The notes under the pieces are model-generated. The model made no database searches. It saw only the letters and a list, made by a program, of their open reading frames with translations, and was not told the DNA's origin. 64,000 nt of DNA from DATJGS01 sp035494735 (lineage in GTDB: Bacteria > Eisenbacteria > RBG-16-71-46). The DNA lies in assembly GCA_035494735.1 (NCBI GenBank), contig DATJGS010000011.1, positions 1-64,000 of the forward strand, given 5' to 3'. Below are positions 22,444 through 29,668 of the stretch, piece after piece. Both the position numbers and the translations under genes were made by a program. Position 1 is the stretch's first letter. Every line of letters starts with the position of its first letter.

Positions 22444-23457
22444 GTGCCAGGCTTCGAGCAGACGCCTCCCGACGTCCGTGAACTCCTTTCCAAACGCATC
22501 AGCCAGCTGGGCCTTCGCCTCGAGGGTTCGCCCGTCGAGCGTTTCGTCCATCGGCTGCATCGCGAGTTGGAGCGGAAGGGAGTGCGCCGCTTCAAACCGA
22601 TCTGCTACCTGACGGACGAGTGGGGCTGTCCCGACGGGCAGCCGGTGATCGGCATCCCGTTCTACCTTGCCGATCCCAAGCTCGCGCGTCTCGAGCGCGC
22701 CATGAACGATCTCGAGGACGAGCGCGAGATCATGATGTACATGCGGCACGAGGCCGGCCACGCGTTCAACTACGCGTACCGCCTGTTCGCGACGCCCGAA
22801 TGGCGAAAGCTGTTCGGACCTTTCAATCGCCGCTACCGCGACCACTACCGTCCGCTCCCGTTCAATCGGCAGTACGTGCGCCACCTGGCGGGCTGGTACG
22901 CGCAAAAGCATCCCGACGAAGACTTCGCCGAAACGTTCGCCGTGTGGCTGACCCCGCGCGCGAACTGGCGCGCGAAGTACAAGGACTGGCCCGCGCTCAA
23001 GAAGCTGCGCTACGTGGACCGCGTCGTTCGGCGCGTGCGCGAGCAGGATCCGATCGTCACGACCGGGGACTTCGACATCACGGTCGAGGACATGCGCGTC
23101 ACGGTCGAACAGTTCTATCGCAAGTGGATGCGCGAGAACGGCGGAGCCGCGAACGTCGCGCTCGAGACCGACCTCGGCGACCTGTTCCTCAAGTTCAACG
23201 GCCGCCTGAAGCACGTGCGTCCCGCGTGGGAACTGGTCGAGGAGCATCGCGCACTGCTCACCGACAAGATCGCGAACTGGACCGGCGTGAAGCGTCCGGT
23301 GGTGCGCGCGTTGATCGAGCGCATCGTGCGCACGTGCCGCGACCATCAGCTGTACGCGCGCACGGGACGCGACGCACAATATCTCGTCGAACTTACGGCC
23401 TATGGAACTACCCTCGCGATGAATTACCTTACACGCGGCAGATTCGTGCAAACCTAG
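22444..23457 (+). CDS. Putative zinc-binding metallopeptidase
   Basis: This is a 337-residue cytoplasmic protein with HEAGH at 102-106 (zinc ligands His102 and His106, catalytic Glu103) and a downstream DEDFAETFAVWL at about 158-169 supplying a third acidic ligand. It matches the family annotated as putative zinc-binding metallopeptidase. No signal peptide or membrane segment. The next gene is an ATP-grasp ligase of the D-Ala-D-Ala ligase type. A ligase that makes a peptide-like bond beside a metallopeptidase suggests a small dedicated peptide or peptidoglycan pathway. GTG 22444 probably begins a leaderless transcript. Confidence 0.8.
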   Translation: MPGFEQTPPDVRELLSKRISQLGLRLEGSPVERFVHRLHRELERKGVRRFKPICYLTDEWGCPDGQPVIGIPFYLADPKLARLERAMNDLEDEREIMMYMRHEAGHAFNYAYRLFATPEWRKLFGPFNRRYRDHYRPLPFNRQYVRHLAGWYAQKHPDEDFAETFAVWLTPRANWRAKYKDWPALKKLRYVDRVVRRVREQDPIVTTGDFDITVEDMRVTVEQFYRKWMRENGGAANVALETDLGDLFLKFNGRLKHVRPAWELVEEHRALLTDKIANWTGVKRPVVRALIERIVRTCRDHQLYARTGRDAQYLVELTAYGTTLAMNYLTRGRFVQT

Positions 23458-23502
23458 AGGCCGCCTGAAACGCCCAGGGCGCCCGTCACGGCGAGGACCC
23501 GG

Positions 23503-24522
23503 ATGGCGAAGCTCCGCATCGGAGTGCTGTACGACTTCTGGTGGGACGAAGACGAGACCCGTGAAGGGGCGGCCCGCCCCAAGCGCAAGGCCCCGGACGA
23601 GGACGTCCAGGAGGTCTACGAAGCGCTCAAGAAGAAGGGGCACAGCCCGGTCTTCCTGAGACTGGACGGCACCCCGACCAGCCTGATCGAGCTGGCCCAA
23701 TCCGAGACCGACCTCGTGTTCAACCTGGTCGAATCCTTTGGCGGCAACGATAGCTGCGACTCGAACGTGGCCGCCTACCTCGAGCTGCTGGGCCGGCGCT
23801 TCACCGGCACCGGGGCGCACGGGCTGTTCCTGGCCCAGGAGAAGGCCCTGGCCAAGAAAATCTTCGCGTTCCATGGGATCCACACCCCGTACTTCGCGAC
23901 GGTGTACCGCGGGCGCACCGACCACGCCCACGACATCCAGTTCCCGGTCATCGTGAAGCCGGCCCGCGAAGACGGATCGATCGGAATCCAGTTCGGCGCG
24001 GTGTGCGGCTCGATCAAGGAACTCATGGAGCGCATCGACTACATCCACGCGGAATTCGATACGCCGGCGCTCATCGAGGAATACATCGAAGGGCGCGAGA
24101 TCTACGTCGGCGTGCTCGGCAACGAGCGCCCGCTCGCGCTGCCCGTGGTCGAACTCGACCTGTCGCGCCTGCCCGAGGGCACGCCGAAGATCGCCGGCAG
24201 CGAAGTGAAGTGGGAGGAGGACACCGAGGCGTATCGCACGACCCATCCGTTCTTCCCGGACGACCTCGGCGACGATCTGACGGCGCGGCTGCAGAGCGCG
24301 GCGATCCAGGCGTTCCAGGCGCTCGAACTCAGGGACTACGGCCGCATCGATTTCCGCGTCGCGGCCGATGGCACGATCCACGTGCTCGAAGTGAATCCGA
24401 ACCCCTACCTGCTTCCGTCCGCGGAGTTCTCGATGGCCGCGAAGAAGGCCGGCCGCTCCTACGCCGACCTGATCGGCGAGATCGTCGACCTGTCGCTCGC
24501 TCGGTACGGGAACGAGAGCTAG
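23503..24522 (+). CDS. ATP-grasp ligase of the D-alanine-D-alanine ligase type
   Basis: This is a 339-residue cytoplasmic enzyme. The N-terminal domain contains an acidic WWDEDE segment and the NLVESFGGN stretch. The ATP-grasp core has an FPVIVKPAREDGSIGI lysine strand and a PALIEEYIEGREIYVGVL strand with the acidic residues that bind ATP. The Mg-binding triad is at GRIDFRVAADGTIHVLEVNPNPYL (Asp, Glu, Asn). It forms an amide bond between a carboxylate and an amine using ATP. It differs from housekeeping Ddl in its N-terminus, so the substrate is uncertain. It lies 45 bases after the metallopeptidase and 9 bases before a CHRD gene, apparently one operon. Confidence 0.85.
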   Translation: MAKLRIGVLYDFWWDEDETREGAARPKRKAPDEDVQEVYEALKKKGHSPVFLRLDGTPTSLIELAQSETDLVFNLVESFGGNDSCDSNVAAYLELLGRRFTGTGAHGLFLAQEKALAKKIFAFHGIHTPYFATVYRGRTDHAHDIQFPVIVKPAREDGSIGIQFGAVCGSIKELMERIDYIHAEFDTPALIEEYIEGREIYVGVLGNERPLALPVVELDLSRLPEGTPKIAGSEVKWEEDTEAYRTTHPFFPDDLGDDLTARLQSAAIQAFQALELRDYGRIDFRVAADGTIHVLEVNPNPYLLPSAEFSMAAKKAGRSYADLIGEIVDLSLARYGNES

Positions 24523-24531
24523 GAGGCGGCC

Positions 24532-25020
24532 ATGCGCGCCGCACTCGCGCTGCTCACGCTGCTGCTGACCGCGACGCCCGCGTTCGCGATCACGCCGCTC
24601 TGGACCACGATCACCCCCGACCAGGAAGGCTCGACGACGGGCGGGGACGCGATCGGCCAGGGCACGTTCACGCTGAACGACGCGCGCACCGAGCTGCACT
24701 ACCACATCGTCTTCAACGGGCTCACGTCGAACCTGCTGGGCGCCCACATCCACTACGGCGCCGAGGGCGCTCCCGGACCGATCTGGTTCTTCCTGTCGGC
24801 GGGAGGCGGCACGTCGGGCACGTTCGACGGAGCGTGGACGACGGCCTCGACACCCTACGCCCTGACGCCGGATCGGGTGGACGCCCTGCTCGCGGGCCTG
24901 CTCTACGTGAACATCCACTCGGCGAACTATCCGTCCGGCGAAATTCGCGGCCAGATCCTGATGGGTCCGACGCCGACTCGCGCCAGCACGTGGGGACGCA
25001 TCAAGCGGCTGTACCGCTAG
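24532..25020 (+). CDS. Secreted CHRD-domain protein with TWG-type C-terminal tail
   Basis: This is a 162-residue protein. The signal peptide (ALALLTLLLTATPAFA) precedes a single CHRD domain (GTFTLNDARTELHYHIVFNGL; GAHIHYGAEGAPGPIWFFL; ALLAGLLYVNIHSANYPSGEIRGQI). The chain ends with TRASTWGRIKRLYR. CHRD domains are beta-sandwiches first seen in chordin and are common in secreted bacterial proteins of unknown role. The tail is shared with the next CHRD protein and with the dockerin-type protein at 4743. ATG 24532 has GGAGG upstream and follows the ATP-grasp stop by 9 bases. Confidence 0.85.
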   Translation: MRAALALLTLLLTATPAFAITPLWTTITPDQEGSTTGGDAIGQGTFTLNDARTELHYHIVFNGLTSNLLGAHIHYGAEGAPGPIWFFLSAGGGTSGTFDGAWTTASTPYALTPDRVDALLAGLLYVNIHSANYPSGEIRGQILMGPTPTRASTWGRIKRLYR

Positions 25021-25241
25021 GCCGGGTGGAGCTGGTGCGAGGCACAGGACGCTCCCTTGCGAGATCCCAATACGAAATCGCCATAGCGGACGATCCGATC
25101 GGGAAATCTCCGCCCCGCACGACTTTCATTGACGGGTCGCTGGAACCTGGGGGACCATTGACAGCGTCCAGTCCTCGCGCCGCGGGATTCCCGTCTGTCC
25201 TGCGTTGCCGGGAATCGTTCCTTGCCCGCAGGAGGCACCCG

Positions 25242-25742
25242 ATGCCTGCCCGCTGCCTCGCCGTTGCCTTCTTGCTCCTGCTTCTCGCCGCCGTCTCGCC
25301 GGCGATGGCCTCGACCGGGTTCACCGCCACGATCAGCTCCGCGAGCGAAGTCCCGACGAACTCGTCGACCGGCACAGGCGCCGGCACGTTCGTGCTGAAT
25401 GACGCGCACACGCAGCTCACCATCCACATCACGTACACGGGTCTGAGCGCGAACCAGATCGCCGCGCACCTGCACGACGGGCTCCCGGGCTTCAACGGGC
25501 CGATCAAGCTCACGCTGGCCGGCGCGGGCACGACGAGCGCGACGTGGGACCGGGTGTGGTCGTCGACGGACGCGACCGAGCCCCTGACCAGCGCGGTGGT
25601 CGCGGACCTGCTGGCCGGGAAGCTGTACGTCAACATCCACAGCACGACCTACACGGGCGGCGAACTGCGCGGCCAGCTCGTCTCCGACGCGACTCCGAAC
25701 AAGGCGTCGACGTGGGGGCGCATCAAGCACCTCTACCACTAG
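25242..25742 (+). CDS. Second secreted CHRD-domain protein with TWG-type C-terminal tail
   Basis: This 166-residue protein is a paralogue of the preceding one. A signal peptide (VAFLLLLLAAVSPAMA) is followed by one CHRD domain (FTATISSASEVPTNSSTGTG; LTIHITYTGLSANQIAAHLH; LLAGKLYVNIHSTTYTGGELRGQL). It ends in NKASTWGRIKHLYH. ATG 25242 has AGGAGG at 25230-25235. A strong hairpin lies 23 bases after the stop. The two copies probably arose by tandem duplication and have diverged, while the tail stayed nearly identical, which argues that the tail is functional. Confidence 0.85.
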   Translation: MPARCLAVAFLLLLLAAVSPAMASTGFTATISSASEVPTNSSTGTGAGTFVLNDAHTQLTIHITYTGLSANQIAAHLHDGLPGFNGPIKLTLAGAGTTSATWDRVWSSTDATEPLTSAVVADLLAGKLYVNIHSTTYTGGELRGQLVSDATPNKASTWGRIKHLYH

Positions 25743-25765
25743 TCGCGATTTCGGCGGACCCTCGG

Positions 25766-25799
25766 CGGCCACGTCGCTCCTCAATGGGCGACGTGGCCG
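25766..25799 (+). terminator. Perfect 12-bp hairpin terminator after the CHRD genes
   Basis: CGGCCACGTCGC (25766-25777) pairs with GCGACGTGGCCG (25788-25799) around a 10-base loop and is followed by TTCGTTCGTCG, moderately T-rich. It starts 23 bases after the stop codon. Confidence 0.7.
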
Positions 25800-25863
25800 T
25801 TCGTTCGTCGTCGGCACGTTCCGCGGCGGGCCGCGCTCCGCCGTCCGCCGGCGGCATGCGCGC

Positions 25864-25892
25864 TTGACGCTGCGCGGGAAGCGCGGCACAGT
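25864..25892 (+). promoter_or_regulatory. Candidate promoter TTGACG-N17-CACAGT
   Basis: TTGACG (25864-25869) is followed after 17 bases by CACAGT (25887-25892), a good -35 and a poor -10. It would give a leader of about 65 bases for the PQQ-type dehydrogenase gene. Confidence 0.4.
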
Positions 25893-25962
25893 CGCCGGCG
25901 ATCCGTGCCCGACGGCATCCCGTGCCGCGCTTCGACCGGCCGCGCAGCGCGTAGGAGGTCCG

Positions 25963-27567
25963 ATGGTCGGCACCCGACTCGCCCGCAGTCTCGCGCATCG
26001 GAGGGACCCGTTGCGTCTCGTCTCGCTTGCCGCCCTCGCCCTGCTTCCGCTCGCCGTTCCCGCCGCGCCCGCGCGCGCCCAGACCACGTTGCCCACGGGA
26101 TTCTCCGACCAGCTCGTGATCGGCGGCTTCGACTTCCCGGTCGGCATGGCGTTCCTGCCGGACGGGCGGCTGTTCGTGATCGAGCAGAAGAGCGCCGAGA
26201 TCCATCTGATCGTGAACGGCGCGCGCGCCGCGACGGACCCCGTGTGCACCGTCGACAACGTGAAGACGACCGGCGAGGAGCAGGGGTTGCTCGGCATCGC
26301 CGTCGATCCGGGCTGGCCGGCGCGGCCCTACGTCTACATCCACTGTGACGAGAACACGCCGACGAACACGATCCGCATCTCGCGCTACACCGTGACCGGC
26401 GACCTCGACTTCACCGGAAACGGCGCCGTGTCGATCGACGTGGCGTCGCGCTACGACCTCATCAACACGCTGCCGGACGTCGCGCTCAATCACAACGGCG
26501 GCACGTTGCGCTTCGGAATCGACGGCAAGCTGTACGACAGCATGGGCGAGGATGCGCAGTCGTGCCTCGCCCAGGACGACAGCACGCTGCACGGCGTCAT
26601 CACCCGACTCGAGGTGAGCAACCTGCCGAGCACGCCGGGCGGTCCCGCGCCGCTCGCGCTGATCACGCCGTCCGACAACCCGCAGGTCGCCGCGCTCAAC
26701 CTGAAGACGCGTCTCATCTACGCGTACGGATTGCGCAACCCGTACCGCTTCCAGATCGACTCGGCGACCGGCGATCTGTTCATCGCCGACGTCGGCAACA
26801 GTCAGTACGAGGAGATCGACCGGGCCGCGACCGGCGGACTGAACTTCGGCTGGCCGAACTACGAAGGGCCGGCCGTGTTCAACGCCGGCTGCCCCGCGAC
26901 CAACCCGGTCGCGCCGATCTATTCGTTCGACCGTTCGGCGCAGAGCGCGGCCGCGTTCATCGCGGGTCCCGTCTATCACGCACCGCCCGCCGCCGTGAAC
27001 GGCTTTCCACTCGGCTACGCCGGCGACTTCTTCTTCAGCGATTACTACGGCGGCTACCTGCGCCGCCTGCAGGGCAGCGGCTCGACCTGGGCGCTGGCCG
27101 CGCCCGTCGCGGGGCAGCCGAGCGCGACGGACTGGGGCAGCGGCTTCGAGAACGTGAGCGACTACGCGATCGGGCCCGACGGCGCGATCTGGTACGTGCT
27201 GCAGTACGCCGGCAGCGTCCCGGCGCTCGGCGCCGGGCAGATCCGCAAGGTCGTGCCGGCCATGGCTCCGCCGGGCGGTGGCGGCGTGAGCATGACGTTC
27301 GCAGAGCCGTATCCGTCGCCGGCCACCGGCTTCGCGAATCTGTCCTACACGCTGTCGGCCGACGCCGTCGTGCACCTGGTGATCTTCGATCTGACGGGGC
27401 GCGCCGTGCGGCACATCGTGGACGGGCAGGCCCAGACCGCCTCCACGTACCAGCCGACGTGGGACGGCAAGGACGACGATGGTCGCGCGGTCCGCGCCGG
27501 ACTGTACGTCGCGCAGTTGCGCGCCGCCGGCAACGAGATCTCGCACCGCGTGATGCTGTTGCGCTGA
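25963..27567 (+). CDS. Secreted glucose/sorbosone dehydrogenase-like propeller with FlgD-like sorting domain
   Basis: This is a 534-residue exported protein. The signal peptide is LVSLAALALLPLAVPAAPARA. Residues about 45-420 match the PQQ-dependent soluble aldose sugar dehydrogenase (GSDH) propeller (FPVGMAFLPDGRLFVIEQ; EEQGLLGIAVDPGW; HNGGTLRFGIDGKLY; YAYGLRNPYRFQID; IADVGNSQYEEID; LNFGWPNYEG). The enzyme would oxidise sugars outside the inner membrane if it binds PQQ. The C-terminal about 90 residues are FlgD-like (YPSPATGFANLSY; VHLVIFDLTGRAVRH) ending in SHRVMLLR. ATG 25963 has AGGAGG upstream. The stop overlaps the start of the next gene (TGATG). Confidence 0.88.
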   Translation: MVGTRLARSLAHRRDPLRLVSLAALALLPLAVPAAPARAQTTLPTGFSDQLVIGGFDFPVGMAFLPDGRLFVIEQKSAEIHLIVNGARAATDPVCTVDNVKTTGEEQGLLGIAVDPGWPARPYVYIHCDENTPTNTIRISRYTVTGDLDFTGNGAVSIDVASRYDLINTLPDVALNHNGGTLRFGIDGKLYDSMGEDAQSCLAQDDSTLHGVITRLEVSNLPSTPGGPAPLALITPSDNPQVAALNLKTRLIYAYGLRNPYRFQIDSATGDLFIADVGNSQYEEIDRAATGGLNFGWPNYEGPAVFNAGCPATNPVAPIYSFDRSAQSAAAFIAGPVYHAPPAAVNGFPLGYAGDFFFSDYYGGYLRRLQGSGSTWALAAPVAGQPSATDWGSGFENVSDYAIGPDGAIWYVLQYAGSVPALGAGQIRKVVPAMAPPGGGGVSMTFAEPYPSPATGFANLSYTLSADAVVHLVIFDLTGRAVRHIVDGQAQTASTYQPTWDGKDDDGRAVRAGLYVAQLRAAGNEISHRVMLLR

Positions 27568-29636
27568 TGCGCCGTCCGCCCGTCCTGGGCGGCGTTCCCG
27601 CCCTCGCCGCACTGCTCGCGCTGGCCGCCGCGCCCGCCGGCGTTCCTTCCGGTCATTCGCCGCGTGCGGCCTCGTCCACCGTTCGAGTGCCGCGCCTCGT
27701 GTTCGTATCGCGTGGCATCCCGCGAGGCGCCGATGCCGGCGTCGTGCCGGGCCTCGGGCCGCGCGGGCGCACGCTCGAGGTCGGCGGCCAGCTGCTCGTG
27801 CGTGAGCGCGATGGCCGCGTCCACGCGCTGATTGTCGGCCCCGCGCCGTTCGACGTCAGCGACCCGGCCGTGTCGTGGGACGCCGGGCGCATCGCGTTCG
27901 CGGGTGTTCCGGCGCGCGACAGTTCGTGGCGCATCTACGTGGTCGCGGCGAACGGCGCCGGCCTGCGCGCGATCACGCATCCGCCACGCGGTGTCGACGA
28001 CTTCGATCCGGTGTGGCTGGCCGACGGTCGCGTGTGCTTCGCGAGCACGCGCCTCGCGGGCCGCGCGGAGCCCGCCGCGGTCGCCGTCTCCCAGCTCTAC
28101 GTCGTCGACGCCGCGGGCGGACCGCCGCGCCGCCTCACGTCCGAGCGCAACGGCGCGGAGGAGCCGGCGATCGATCCGCGCAATGGCCGGATCGTGTACG
28201 CACGCTGGTGGGCGAACCGCTTCCACGCCTCGAACGTGGGCGAAGACGGCATCACGACGGACTCGTCCCGGGCCGTCGAGTCCGAGGCCGTGGACCTGTG
28301 GCAGGCGGTGAGCATCGCGCCGGACGGCGACGGCGTGCGCCTGGCCGCCGGCGACGCGCGCGACCGTGACGCGACCATGGCGTATCAGCCGTGTGTGAGC
28401 GCACGCGGCGCGATTGCCGGCGTGCGCGCGGCGGATCGGACGCTGCTCGATGGGCGCGGGCCGTTCGGCGTACAGCGTCTCGCATCGCTCGAGCCGCCGT
28501 ACGCCGAGGGCACGCGCGCGCTGGCCGGCCTCGGTCGCGACGCCGCGTCGGCGTGCTCGCCCGTGTGGCTGCCCGACGGTCGCGTGCTGTGTTCGCGCGA
28601 CGCGCGCGGCGACGGCGACTACGCGCTGTGCGTGATCGACGCACGCGGCGCGCCCGTGCCCGTGCTCGATCGCGCGGGCCGCGCCGAGCTGGACGCCGCG
28701 GTCTTCGAGCCGCGCGTGGCGCCGGCCGCCACCGGCACGGCGCTGCCCCTGCCCGGCGACGCGCTGCCGGGCGACGCGCGCGAGCTGATGTCGGGCGCGC
28801 ACACGTTCCGTTTCGACTGCCTCAACGTGTTCGCGAACGGGCCGGTCGACGCGCCGATGCGGGACGCGCCGCCGCCCGCGCGTGGCGTGCGCATCCGCTT
28901 CTTCGCCGCGCTCGGCGATTCGTCCGCGCCCGGCGGTGATCGCGTCGTGCGGGTGCGCGAGGCGGCCGTGGACTCGACGGGCGGCGTTCACGAGACCGAT
29001 CTGCCGGGCGACGTTCCCATGTTCGAGCAACTGGTCGGCGCCGATGGTCGCGTGCTGATGAGCGCCCACGGGCCCGCGCACGTCGCCGGTTTCAACTTCG
29101 CGCGGGCGGGGGGCGGCACGAAGTGCGTCGGCTGCCACGCCGGCCACTCCGCGATTCCCGTGCCCGGGAGCTACGCGAGCGCCGGATGGTTCAACGCGGC
29201 GCCGGCCGCCGTCGCCTACGTGAGCGCCGCCGCCCCCGGCAGCGCCGGCGCGCACGCCCTGTGCGACCGGCGCACGCGCGGCGACGTCGATCGCGTCGCG
29301 TGGATCGCCGACGCCGGGGCGGCGCCCGACTCGCAACCGGCCGCCGTCGCGCGGCTGGCGTGGGGATCGTCCGTTGAAGTGCGCGAGGTGGTTCTCTATC
29401 CTTTGGAAGCGCACGCGGCCTCGGCGCACGGTGTCGGGCCGCTCGCGGGCGAGGTGGTGCTGCTCGAAAACGGTGTCCCGGCCGGCCGTTTCCAGGTTCC
29501 GGCCGGCTCCGGCTGGCCGATTCGCGTCGCCACCTCGGACCTCCGTGCCGACGCCGTCGAAGTGCGGCTCCGGCGCGGCGCCGGGCGGAAACGCGTCGCG
29601 CTCGCCGAGATCGAGACCATCGCCCGCCTTCCTTGA
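27567..29636 (+). CDS. Secreted PD40/TolB-like propeller protein with a single c-type heme motif
   Basis: This is a 689-residue protein. The N-terminus is hydrophobic (VPALAALLALAAAPAGV). WD40-like PD40 repeats follow at about 40-400 (ITHPPRGVDDFDPVWLADGRVCFAST; LTSERNGAEEPAIDPRNGRIVYARWW; SPVWLPDGRVLCSRD). A CVGCHAGH motif at residues 520-524 (Cys520, Cys523, His524) would attach one heme c, followed by a C-terminal beta domain of about 130 residues. This is the hydrazine synthase alpha-type middle-domain architecture seen in many secreted cytochrome-like proteins. It has no FlgD tail, unlike its neighbours. ATG 27567 shares one base with the preceding stop, so translation is coupled to the sugar dehydrogenase-like gene, and electron transfer between the two is possible. 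Confidence 0.8.
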   Translation: MRRPPVLGGVPALAALLALAAAPAGVPSGHSPRAASSTVRVPRLVFVSRGIPRGADAGVVPGLGPRGRTLEVGGQLLVRERDGRVHALIVGPAPFDVSDPAVSWDAGRIAFAGVPARDSSWRIYVVAANGAGLRAITHPPRGVDDFDPVWLADGRVCFASTRLAGRAEPAAVAVSQLYVVDAAGGPPRRLTSERNGAEEPAIDPRNGRIVYARWWANRFHASNVGEDGITTDSSRAVESEAVDLWQAVSIAPDGDGVRLAAGDARDRDATMAYQPCVSARGAIAGVRAADRTLLDGRGPFGVQRLASLEPPYAEGTRALAGLGRDAASACSPVWLPDGRVLCSRDARGDGDYALCVIDARGAPVPVLDRAGRAELDAAVFEPRVAPAATGTALPLPGDALPGDARELMSGAHTFRFDCLNVFANGPVDAPMRDAPPPARGVRIRFFAALGDSSAPGGDRVVRVREAAVDSTGGVHETDLPGDVPMFEQLVGADGRVLMSAHGPAHVAGFNFARAGGGTKCVGCHAGHSAIPVPGSYASAGWFNAAPAAVAYVSAAAPGSAGAHALCDRRTRGDVDRVAWIADAGAAPDSQPAAVARLAWGSSVEVREVVLYPLEAHAASAHGVGPLAGEVVLLENGVPAGRFQVPAGSGWPIRVATSDLRADAVEVRLRRGAGRKRVALAEIETIARLP

Positions 29637-29668
29637 GAGAACCGAGAGGCCCCGCCATCGCGGTCCGC

